Assembly: GCF_000499385.1 (NCBI RefSeq)
Contig: NW_013655077.1
Coordinates: forward strand, 1-17,500
Length of the DNA stretch: 17,500 nucleotides
From: Eimeria necatrix
Lineage: Eukaryota; Apicomplexa; Conoidasida; Eucoccidiorida; Eimeriidae
Direction: 5' to 3'
The translations under genes and the position numbers were made by a program. The notes beneath the pieces are model-generated. The model ran no database searches. It saw nothing but the letters and a program-made list of their open reading frames with translations, and was not told the DNA's origin. Shown here in pieces: positions 8,344 to 16,693 of the stretch; within the stretch, counting starts at the first letter, position 1; each line of letters opens with the position of its first letter.

Positions 8344-8966
8344 GAGCAGCAACACGACGACCAAGGCTCTGTACTAGAAAGGCATTGCTTCTCGGCTGAC
8401 TTCTCTTTTGAAGGGCAACAACAACAGCAACAGGAGCAGCAACAGCAGCAACAGCAGCAGCAGCAGCAACAGCTCGTGCAGCAGCAGCCGACACTGCTGC
8501 ACGAACACCACATGCTTGCGCTGCCAGAGAAGCAGCAGCAGACGAATGAGACCCAAATCTCACCCGCAGGTAATGGAAGTCCCCGCGAGTCATCAGCAGC
8601 AGCAGCAGCAGCCGCTGCTGCTGCTGCTGCTGCTAGCAGCAGCAGCAGCAATAGGCTAGATCAAGACGGGGCTTTACGAGGCACGGCATCTCTATGGGGG
8701 CTCCGCAAGTGGGAGACACAAGGCCCCTACACTTGCTACAGCAGCAGCAGCAACAGCAGCAGCTGGAACCGTAACGAGAGCAACAACTGCAGCAGCAATA
8801 TCAACGGCAGCAGCAGCAGCAGCAGCACGGAGACCCCGTTTCCCCTAGACCGACGCGTCTCCAAATCAGCTCCTGCTGCTATCAGCAGCTATTATCCTGT
8901 CTCGTGGAGGCACCGAGAGGAAGCAGCAGAGATTCAGCTAGTCAGCAGCAGCAGCAAAGGCGGCAA

Positions 8967-9016
<50 letters not shown>

Positions 9017-9114
9017 GCAGCAGCACTGCTCACACAAACCCTGTAGCGGAAGCCGACGCCATCGGCCCAGATCCCACAACAGCTCTTGGCGCAGCAGCTC
9101 CAGAGGCAGCCCCA

Positions 9115-9146
<32 letters not shown>

Positions 9147-9273
9147 GCCCAGCGGCCCCAGCTTCTGGAAGTGGCCTGGCGCTCTGCTGCTGGGGGGCCT
9201 CTCCCTTTTACAATCTGGACAAGTTGAAGAGAATGCGCCTCAGCGAGACTGCTTATGCGCGGCCAATTCAGCA

Positions 9274-9314
<41 letters not shown>

Positions 9315-9615
9315 AAATGTTCACACGCTAGGCGACGCTGGCTTGGACCGCGGCGGTGCAGCTGAGGGCTTAGCGAGCAGCAGCAACGAGCTGCAGCAAC
9401 ATTCTACCTGGGAAGACCCAGTAGAAGCACCTTACAAGCAGCTGCAGCAGCAGCAGCAGCTGCAGCAGCAGCAGCAGCTGCAGCAGCAGCACCTGGTGCT
9501 GCAGGAGCAGCAACAGCAGCAACAAGGGCCCCAGCAACAGCAGGCTCAACACCCACAGCAAAACCTATATGAATTTCCCAACGCCAATGAAGAAAAGCTT
9601 GGGGATCAGCAGCAT

Positions 9616-9649
<34 letters not shown>

Positions 9650-10073
9650 TTGCGCTGCAGCAGCAGCCCCTGGACCACGCCACTGCCTCGCAGCAGGAAA
9701 CGGCTGACTCGGAAAATCCGTCACAGCAGAACCAAGAGCAGCAGCAGCAGCAGCTGCTGCAGCAAGACCAGCAGCAGCAAGAAGCAATCCAGGTGAACGG
9801 GGCGCAGTCAGTCCCTCTTTCCAAAAGCTGCGAGGAAGAAAAGCCGCAGCAGCAGCAGCTGCAGCAGGAGACGCTTGGGGAACTGCAGCAGGAGCAGCTG
9901 CTGAAGCAGCAGCACCTGGGACAGCAGCGGCAGCCGCAGCAAGAACAGAGACTGCAGGGGAGCCCCTGCACTTTCCTAGACGAGTACTATAGAAGCAGCA
10001 GCAGCAGCAGCAGCAGCAGTAGCAGCAGCAACTGCTACGTTGCCACCTCCCTTGGAAACGACTGGCCCCAAGG

Positions 10074-10118
<45 letters not shown>

Positions 10119-10239
10119 CCAGCTGCCCTTTGCTGTGCAGCCATCAGGGGCAGCAGAAGGCCACGGGCAGCAGCAGCAGGCAGAAGGCGTTGTGGGCCTC
10201 GGCAAAAAGGGCTCTAGCTCGCCTGACCCTAGTCTGGCA

Positions 10240-10275
<36 letters not shown>

Positions 10276-10587
10276 GCAAGAAGCTGCTGCAGCCTTGAGG
10301 GGGCCAAGGCCGCTGCAGAGACTCTGGCCCTGCCTAGGAATGCAACAGAAGAAATAGGGCTCCGCAAGTACTCTGTGCTGCAGCTGCTGCTCTCCAGGGG
10401 CCCCATAGTTGCAGCAGCAGCAGCAGCAGCAGCTTCGGATGGCCAGCAGCAGCTTCTGCCAGCAGCAGCAGCAGGACAAGGCCCCGCTGCTGCTGCTGCC
10501 ACTGCTGGTGGTGCTGCTGTTGGGGTGCTGCGCTTCACAGTGGAGACCCCTAGGGCGGCGACAGCGCCCAGCGGCCACGCAGCGTCA

Positions 10588-10624
<37 letters not shown>

Positions 10625-10816
10625 CCAGCGAGGCCCTGCAGCAGCAAAAGTGCAGGTGGACCTTCACCGCGCTGCAGCAGCAAAGAAGACGCAGCGATGT
10701 GGGGGCCGCCGGCTGCCCCCCAGCTTCTCTGCGGCGAAGCCAGAGAGAGCTGCTGCCCCCCAAGTTGGCTGTGCGTGGCAGCCCCGCAAAAGTGGGCCCC
10801 TACTCCCCCCCGAAGA

Positions 10817-10862
<46 letters not shown>

Positions 10863-11161
10863 GGTGGGCGCAGCAGCAAGGGGCAGCGCGCACGCCCACA
10901 AGGGGCCCGCGTGGCAGCAGCGGGCGCTCACGCAGCAGCAGCAGCAGCTGGGGCCTCAGGAGCAGCCCCTGAAGGCTGCTGAAGTGGAGGTCTGTGCAGC
11001 AGCACCGCCGTCAGCTGCAGCAGCAGCTGCTGCTGCTGCAGCGGCTGCAGCAGCAGCTGCTGCCGCCGCCGTAGCAGGCAAGGGGAAGGGTGCCCTCAAG
11101 GCACAGCAAAAGAAGGCAAAGAAGTGGCCACTGGCTTCCCCAGCGCCTCTTGAGGTCCCCT

Positions 11162-11196
<35 letters not shown>

Positions 11197-11742
11197 GAGC
11201 TCCTTAGCTTCTCTCTGGGGCCACGCAGCAGCCCCGAGGGCCGTGCTGCCGAGGCAGCGGGGCCCAGCGTCCCAGAGCTTCCCCACCAGCAGCAGCTGCA
11301 GCAGCTGCAGCAGCAGCAGCTGCAGCAGCAGCAGCTGCAGCAGCAGCAGCTGCAGCAGCAGCAGCTGCACATGAACCAGCAGCAACACCTCCAGCAACAA
11401 CAGCTCCAACAAGCTGGACCTTCGGAGCAGCTGCACCTGCAGCGGGAACAACTGGCAGAGCCACAGCCGCAGCCACAGCAGCAACAGCAACAGCTGCAGC
11501 AGCAGCAGCAGCAGCAGCAGCAGGACGCAGCCTCATGCGTGGGGCCGTGCTTCTTGGGACTCTCCGACTCAGCAGTTCTCCTCTGGAGAGCTGCTGCGCT
11601 GCAGGGAGATGCAGCAGCAAAAGAAAAGACAGAAGGGGGCCCCCCTGTTCCACAGAGTGGGGGCCCCCTCTTTGCCCCTGGCGGCGCTGTGGGGCCAGGG
11701 GCCCCCGTGGGCACTCCCGGGGGCCCTTCTTCAGCAGCAGCA

Positions 11743-11781
<39 letters not shown>

Positions 11782-12020
11782 GGTAGCTCCAAGCCACTAG
11801 CAGTCGAGGAAGCTACGGCTGCAGCTGCAGGTGCAGCAGAGCCTGTGGGGGCCCCCCTGTCCCGGCCAGCCGCTTCGGGGCGAGGCCCCGGGGGCCCCTG
11901 TGGGGGCCCCTGCGGGGCCCCCTGTGGGGGCCCCTGTGAGGGCCCCTGTGGGGGCCCCTGTGAGGGCCCCTGTGGGGGCCCTCTTGGGGCCCCGGAAGGA
12001 GGGTGCGCTTCGAAGAGCGG

Positions 12021-12061
<41 letters not shown>

Positions 12062-12309
12062 TTTCTGTGCTGCTGCCGAGCAGCAGGGGGCCCCCCGGGC
12101 TGGCGGGGGACTACCTCGACTTTCTGTGTTCCACCAGCATCATTGAGGCCTCGCTGCTGCCCCCCCAGCCCTCGCCGCCCGCTGGGATCGCTGGGATCGC
12201 TGGGATCGCTGGGATCGCTGGGATCGGATCCCCGGGGGCCTCCGCCCCACAGCAGTTCTTGGCGGCCCCGAGGGTCCAGGGTGCTGCGCCGCAGCTGCAG
12301 GCCATTTAG
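5642..12309 (+). CDS. Giant Gln/Ala/Ser-homopolymer protein of unknown function (exons 5642-6885 and 7113-12309)
   Basis: I do not recognise this protein. ATG 5642 lies in a GCAAAATG context typical of coccidian starts. Exon 1 ends at donor GACAC|GTGAGC and exon 2 begins after TCTTTGCAG. Both are phase 2, and the junction reads LLLDTNPFLDSRPTYKGS. The joined frame is 6441 bases, 2146 residues, ending at TAG 12307-12309. Dozens of Gln, Ala and Ser runs are separated by short unique islands. These include FSYGTLRKKPPSRWKRPSPF at the end of exon 1, TKLYEVHIQRRGEELL, RRVSKSAPAAISSYYPVSW, GLRKYSVLQLLLSRGPIV, KVGPYSPPKKA, a GGPC repeat and an AGI repeat near the C-terminus. Serine/proline and basic clusters suggest a disordered, possibly nuclear or RNA-associated scaffold; that is inference. 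No signal peptide or clear membrane segment is seen. CTG tracts in exon 2 are read as GCT (Ala), not Leu or Cys, which supports strand and frame. Confidence 0.75.
6886..7112 (+). other. Predicted intron of the giant gene, CTG-rich
   Basis: The first exon frame hits TGA at 6887-6889 and the second frame begins with a Leu-rich stretch that is unlike the rest of the protein. Donor GTGAGC at 6886 and acceptor CGTCTTTGCAG at 7112 are phase-matched. The 227 bases hold CTG tracts at about 6901-6942 and 7078-7101, the second running almost to the acceptor. Confidence 0.7.
11886..11980 (+). repeat. GGGGGCCCCTGT tandem repeat encoding GGPC/EGPC units
   Basis: Twelve-base units related to GGGGGCCCCTGT are repeated about eight times and translate as GGPCGGPC and EGPC. 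It lies in the coding part of the giant gene. This is its only regular Cys repeat. Confidence 0.85.
12181..12225 (+). repeat. Nine-base GCTGGGATC repeat, five copies, encoding (AGI)n
   Basis: Five perfect GCTGGGATC units translate as AGI repeats near the C-terminus of the giant protein. Confidence 0.95.
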
Positions 12310-12357
12310 CTGCCAGCAAGCCACAGCAGCACCCCACAGGCCACGCCTGCAGCTTGC

Positions 12358-12432
12358 AGCAGCAGCAGCAGCAGCGGCTGCAGCAGCAGCAGCAGCAGCG
12401 GCTGCAGCAGCAGCAGCAGCAGCAGCAGCAGC
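12358..12432 (+). repeat. Interrupted (CAG)n tract
   Basis: CAG runs are broken twice by CGGCTG. It lies about 50 bases after the stop codon of the giant gene. Confidence 0.9.
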
Positions 12433-12504
12433 GCGGAGCTCTCTTCATTCTTGAACAGGTGTTAATGGGCCTGAGGGCCTCATGTGGGAAAGGAGGAGAA
12501 GTGA

Positions 12505-12530
12505 GGGGCCCCCGGACAGCCGGGGGCCCC
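12505..12530. repeat. GC hairpin, 11-base perfect stem with 4-base loop
   Basis: GGGGCCCCCGG at 12505-12515 and CCGGGGGCCCC at 12520-12530 are reverse complements around ACAG. In RNA this would be a very stable stem, about 200 bases after the giant gene's stop. Confidence 0.85.
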
Positions 12531-12600
12531 CAAAGGCGCCTTCGGGGCGCAGACAGTTTGGGGAGAAAAGTGGGGGAGAGGTTTGGCCTGTGGGGTCTTC

Positions 12601-12669
12601 AGGTGTACGTACACCTGAGGTGTACGTACACCCGGAGGTGTACGTACAGCCGGAGGTGTACGTACACCT
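12601..12669. repeat. Tandem array of four AGGTGTACGTACACCT palindromes
   Basis: Units start at 12601, 12618, 12636 and 12654, a spacing of 17-18 bases. Units 1 and 4 are perfect 16-base palindromes. Units 2 and 3 differ near the 3' end (ACACCC, ACAGCC) but keep the TGTACGTACA core. The same palindrome occurs at 4913-4928. Confidence 0.95.
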
Positions 12670-13167
12670 CGCGCGTAGTGTGGGGCCCCGAGGCCGCTGC
12701 TGCAGCTGCAGCAGGAGCAGCAAGAGACGCAACACCACTGCTGAGCCTCAGCAGCAAATAGAGACAGAGGCAGCCTAACCTGCGCTGGGGCTCTCGATTT
12801 GAAACGGGCACGACGTGTCGGCTTGCCCTCCCTGCTGCAGCAGCAGCAGCAGCAGCAGCAGCAGCGGCAGCAGCAACAGGCAAAGCACTCAATGCAGCAA
12901 TGACGACAGCAACGGCAGGAGCCGCGGCCGCATCAGCAACTGCAGCGACAGCAACTGCTGCAGCAGCAACAGTGTTACGCGCTGCAGTGCAGGGAGGGCT
13001 GCAGCAGCAGTAGCACTGCGAACGCAGCAGCAACTGCAGCAGCAGCAGCAGCAGTAGCAGCAGCGCTGCAGTGCGTCCCCTTTGCCTCCACTTTGTGGAT
13101 TTATTTGCCAAGGCATGAACCGTTCCAGAGTTGTTGATAAGTTAGTAGATTTGTTGCTCTGCGTCTG

Positions 13168-13205
<38 letters not shown>

Positions 13206-13311
13206 GCTGCTGCTGCTGCTGAATCGATAGGCTCGTTGCTGTGCCAGCAGCAGGCGCTGCTGCTATATAAACACGGCCGCGCCGCTGCCCCGTCGCTGCT
13301 GCTACTGCCGC

Positions 13312-13312
<1 letters not shown>

Positions 13313-13367
<55 letters not shown>
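13313..13367 (+). repeat. (CTG)n tract, about 18 units
   Basis: This is one of the longest uninterrupted CTG runs in the window, in non-coding DNA. Confidence 0.9.
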
Positions 13368-13711
13368 AGAGGCAGTCACACCGCAGCAACGCTGTTGCAG
13401 CTTCCTCGGGCCCGTGTAGAGAGCTGCAGCAAACCAGTCTGAAGCATAAAGAAGAGCTTCGCGCCACAGAGTAGGGAAGAATTTGAGTTGCTGCCGTTCC
13501 TGCTGCTGCTGCTGCTGCTATTCTTGCGAAGGTGATTCCTGTTGCTTCCGCTGCTCCTTTTGTTGCTGCTGATGCTGCTGCTGTTGCTGCTACTGCTGCT
13601 GCTCCTCTGGCGCTGTCCCCTGAACATTGTCTGCCGCTTTTCCCCACATGGGGAAGTCTGGGCACTTGCACGGGCTGCACGCTGCTGCTGCTACCGCCGC
13701 TGCTGCTGCTC

Positions 13712-13746
<35 letters not shown>

Positions 13747-13878
13747 CCGTAAGCAGCCCTGTGAGGCCTCCGTCCCCGAAGGCCATCTCAGACCTGCTGC
13801 CTCTTGAAGGGGCTGCGCCCTAGAGGAAGATATAAAGTCAAATAAAAGGGTTGGCCCCAGGGCGAGCCATGCCTAGCA

Positions 13879-13922
13879 AAACCCTAAACCCTAAACCCTA
13901 AACCCTAAACCCTAAACCCTAA
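13879..13922 (+). repeat. Telomere-like AAACCCT array, 6 perfect copies
   Basis: Forty-two bases form six AAACCCT units, followed by AA. No exon-like sequence is seen beside it. Confidence 0.95.
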
Positions 13923-14016
13923 CTCCCAGGCCTGGAGGCAAGAGTCCTTGGGCAAATAATGCCTAGAAAGAGCAGCAGTTGCTGCGGTAGCTGCTGTAGA
14001 AGCCAAGTGGCCCCCA

Positions 14017-14225
14017 GCTAGCTAAGTAGTCAAACAAACGGCGGCAGCTAGCAGGCGAGCTAGCTAGCTAGCTAGCTGGCTAGTTGAGTAACTAGCCAGC
14101 ACGTTGGCAGCTAACTGGCTAGTTGGCAGCCTAGACAGCTACTTGGAAAACTGGACAGCCACGTGGCTAGCCGATTAACAACTTGGCTAGCTGGCTGGGC
14201 AATCAGCTAGCTAGCTAGTTGTGTG
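14017..14225. repeat. GCTAGC/CTAG-rich satellite, upstream block
   Basis: CTAG and GCTAGC recur every few bases (AGCTAGCTAGCTAGCTGG and TGGCTAGTTGGCAGC types) in a degenerate array. It begins about 110 bases before the tRNA gene's downstream end on the plus map. Confidence 0.85.
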
Positions 14226-14333
14226 CTAGGGGAAAGGCTGCAGCCAATGTTGAGCAGCCAACACGACAGCAGCAGCAGCAGCAGCAGCAGCAGCAAAGGA
14301 AACAGCAAAGGAAACAGGCAGCAGCAAGACAAA

Positions 14334-14406
14334 TACGGGCACCGGGGATCGAACCCGGGATCTTCTGCGTGTTAGGCAGACGTCATAGCCACTAGACCAT
14401 GCCCGC
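14334..14406 (-). tRNA. tRNA-Val (anticodon AAC)
   Basis: On the minus strand 73 bases fold as a complete tRNA. The acceptor stem GCGGGCA pairs with TGCCCGT (first pair G-U) and the discriminator is A. The D-arm is GTC/GAC. The anticodon stem TCTGC/GCAGA closes the loop CTAACAC, giving anticodon AAC. A five-base variable loop follows, then a T-arm CCGGG/CCCGG with loop TTCGATC. Internal A-box (TGGTCTAGTGGC) and B-box (GGTTCGATCCC) promoter elements are intact. There is no intron. The 3' flank reads TTTG and then CTG-rich DNA, without a run of four or more T within about 40 bases, so the pol III terminator is not obvious. Confidence 0.96.
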
Positions 14407-14608
14407 GACGGGGCTGGCGGTCTCTTGCGTAATTGTTGTGCTGCTGCTGCTGCTGCTGCTGCTCGTACTGCTGTTGCTGCTGCTGCTGCTGCTGCAGCTA
14501 CCCAGAAGGGACAGAGAACTAAACAGGGGCAGCTCCAGACAAAAGCCATCAGCTTGAAGGCGCAGCTGTAGGGCCCCATCGAGTGGCAGTTGCTGCCCTG
14601 CAACCCCG

Positions 14609-14856
14609 TGGCTAGCGACAGTTAGCCACAGCTAGCCACAGCTTGACGCAGCTAGCCACAGCTAGCCACGGCTAGCTGCAGCTAGCCACAACCAGCCACA
14701 GCTAGCCCACGGAGCCGCCGCTCGCAAATGCCAGCCACAGCTTGCCATAGCTAGCCACAGCCAGCCGCAGCTAGCCAGGGCCAACCACAGCTAGCCACAG
14801 CTAGCTGTGGCTAGCCGTGGCTAGGCACAGCTAGCCAAAGGTAGCTACAGCTAGCC
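14609..14856. repeat. CAGCTAGCCA satellite, downstream block
   Basis: About twenty degenerate 10-12 base units of the type CACAGCTAGC run head to tail. The unit differs from the 14017-14225 block but shares the GCTAGC core. Confidence 0.9.
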
Positions 14857-15071
14857 GGTCAAGCGCCTTGAGGGTTGGCAGCGGACCAAACAAGGATGTG
14901 GCGCTCTTGTTTCCCACAAACAAATTGTGTGTAGAGCAGCAGCAGAGAATTTGCTGCAGTTGTGCTGCAGCCAAGTTTGGCCTTGCAGCAACTGGCTGGG
15001 GCTGGGTGCCTCGGGGGCCCCGCGGCGCCTGGCAGGGGTGGAGGACAGCAGGAACAGCTACGGGCAGCCCC

Positions 15072-15105
<34 letters not shown>

Positions 15106-15241
15106 GCTGCTGCTGCTGCGCTTCTGCGAGGGCGCTGCTCCGGCTGCTTTCCTCTGGGCCCTACTTAGCTGCTGGGGGAGTTTTTGCATGCAGCTGTGCC
15201 AATTGCTGCAGCGCAGCTGTAGACCCACAACGCAGACAACC

Positions 15242-15289
<48 letters not shown>

Positions 15290-15394
15290 GGCAACAGCGC
15301 CGCTGCGCAAAGCGGCAGGAAAAGCAGCTGGCCGCAATGCACAAGTGGGCCTGCGCAGCGAGCCATCGAATGGTTAACAGCCACTGCAGCAGCG
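14857..15394. other. No supported gene; CTG and CAG tracts
   Basis: The stretch holds a CTG tract (15069-15119) and a CAG tract (15243-15275). Plus-strand frames across it read the CTG tract as Cys, Leu or Ala without flanking conserved sequence. I see nothing that can be called. Confidence 0.5.
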
Positions 15395-15506
15395 GCTAGC
15401 TAGCTAGCTGCGGTGGCTGGCTAGCTAGCTGCGGTGGCTGGCCAGCTAGTTGCGGTGGCTAGCTAGCTAGCTGCGGTAGCTAGCTGGCTAGCTAGCTAGC
15501 TAGCTG
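15395..15506. repeat. GCTAGCTAGCTGCGGTGGCTG satellite
   Basis: Units of about 25 bases with GCTAGCTAGCTGCGGTGGCT repeat about four times and end in a pure GCTA run. It is the third GCTAGC block in 1.5 kb. Confidence 0.88.
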
Positions 15507-15515
15507 CGGCGACTC

Positions 15516-15644
15516 ATGAAGCTAAACAAACGGGAAGTCAGCAGATGGCGAAGAGGAGAAGCAAAAGTGACAAAAGAGTCCGCTGCAGGGCTCCCAGTCC
15601 GCGGGGGCTCAGCCGCAAAGGGCAAAGAGGCGCATGCACCGCGT

Positions 15645-15681
<37 letters not shown>

Positions 15682-15971
15682 AGCTGCAGCAGCTAGCAAA
15701 GGCTGCTCTAGGGTCCTGCTGCTGTGGCCCCCTGAGGGGCCCTGCTCTGGGCCTTGCGTATCTCCCGCTGCAGCAGCAGCTGCTGCTGCTCGTCGCTGAG
15801 CCCCTGCAGCAAGAAGCAGCAGCAAAACGAGCAAGGCAGCAGCCATGGCTGCAGCACCAGCGGCCCACACAAAGGCTGCGAGAGCAGCAGCAGCAAAATA
15901 CAGAAAAGGTCTCTTTTGTTTCATTTATTTTTTTTAAAATGAAACAAAAAGAAACCCCAAAAGGTTTTTAG
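15516..15971. other. Two competing weak ORFs on opposite strands
   Basis: On plus, ATG 15516 opens about 151 codons (MKLNKREVSRWRRGEAKVTK) with a Ser run. On minus, ATG at 15922-15924 in an AATAAATG context opens MKQKRPFLYFAAAALAAFVW, followed by a long Ala/Leu hydrophobic stretch that looks like a signal peptide but is partly made by a CTG tract. The minus frame later runs into poly-Cys, so it would need splicing. Neither has a recognised domain or supporting neighbour. Confidence 0.2.
15914..15949. repeat. AT-rich hairpin, 13-base perfect stem and 10-base loop
   Basis: TTTTGTTTCATTT (15914-15926) and AAATGAAACAAAA (15937-15949) are reverse complements around a T-rich loop. It could act as a cleavage or termination element for either strand; that is inference. 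Confidence 0.8.
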
Positions 15972-16077
15972 GCAGCACAGAAGCACCCCTTAAACTTCTC
16001 AGCCGCTTCGCCTTTTTGTTTTTCTTTAAATCCATCTAATCAAATATAAATTGTTTATTTTCAACAGGTTCTGGAAA

Positions 16078-16148
16078 ATAAAATAAATATAATAACAATA
16101 ATAATAAGACTAATAATAATAACAATAATAATAGTAACAATAATAACA
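16078..16148 (+). repeat. AT-rich AAT/AAC-type microsatellite
   Basis: Units AATAAT and AACAAT alternate with few exceptions. It sits in the 15900-16150 AT-rich island within GC-rich DNA. Confidence 0.85.
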
Positions 16149-16411
16149 GGTGGCACCTTAATCAGATAATAGAGGCAAACGAAGCAGACAGCAGATAACG
16201 CAGACGGAGCCTCAGGGCGGCAGCAGCAGCAGCAGCAGCAGCAGCCGCAGCAGCAGCAGCAGCAAAGGAGGAGACGAAGAGAAACTTCAAAGAAAGTCAA
16301 CAGCAGCAAACAGCTATTTGCTGCTGATCCCCGCAGCCACTTACCCGCCAGACACCCCAAGACAAGTGCACCACATGAAACCCTGCAGCGAAAGCAGCAC
16401 CCATAAATGAG

Positions 16412-16448
<37 letters not shown>

Positions 16449-16511
16449 ATGAAGGTGCGAGCAAATAAGACGAGTAGATGGCGTCCTACGGTTGCCCCGA
16501 ATGCACCATTG
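16149..16511. other. No supported gene; CAG tracts
   Basis: CAG tracts lie at 16218-16264 and about 16413-16448. Other frames are short and the plus strand has several stops. This would be the 3' flank of the minus-strand RAP gene. Confidence 0.5.
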
Positions 16512-16564
16512 TAAACCCTAAACCCTAAACCCTAGGCCCTATAAACCCTAAACCCTGAGCCCTA
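16512..16564 (+). repeat. Telomere-like AAACCCT array overlapping a stop codon
   Basis: About seven units, some variant (CTAGGCCCTATAAACC). The last units encode the end of the minus-strand gene: the TAG stop at 16550-16548 lies inside the repeat. Confidence 0.88.
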
Positions 16565-16652
16565 AGCTCTCCAATTCAGCCAATCTGCCTGGCTCAAAAA
16601 AGCACTCAGAATACGCCTGCCCGCGCTGCTGCACGGAGCAACTGCGTCCTTG

Positions 16653-16693
<41 letters not shown>

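Larger units (their letters stand above)
12310..13878. other. 3' flank of the giant gene, repeat-rich, no supported gene
   Basis: CAG tracts (12358-12432, 12835-12865), a GC hairpin, a palindrome array and long CTG tracts (13171-13230, 13313-13367, 13716-13745) fill this stretch. Open frames on both strands are homopolymer runs or frames over the palindromes (VYVHL or CTYT repeats). TATATAAA at 13264 and an AAATAAAA at 13841 were seen, but nothing coding can be tied to them. Confidence 0.55.

Noticed and set aside
9404..10763. Long minus-strand ORFs inside the giant gene
   Set aside because: They have long Cys and Ala runs and no independent start or splice support; the plus frame has a single 5.2 kb open exon with favoured repeat frames.
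13255..13290. TATATAAA box as a promoter
   Set aside because: It resembles a TATA box, but no supported gene begins after it, and apicomplexan promoters rarely use a clear TATA box.
13366..13823. ORFs over the CTG tracts 3' of the giant gene
   Set aside because: Poly-Leu/Cys readings on plus and weak Ser/Ala readings on minus, with no unique conserved peptide.
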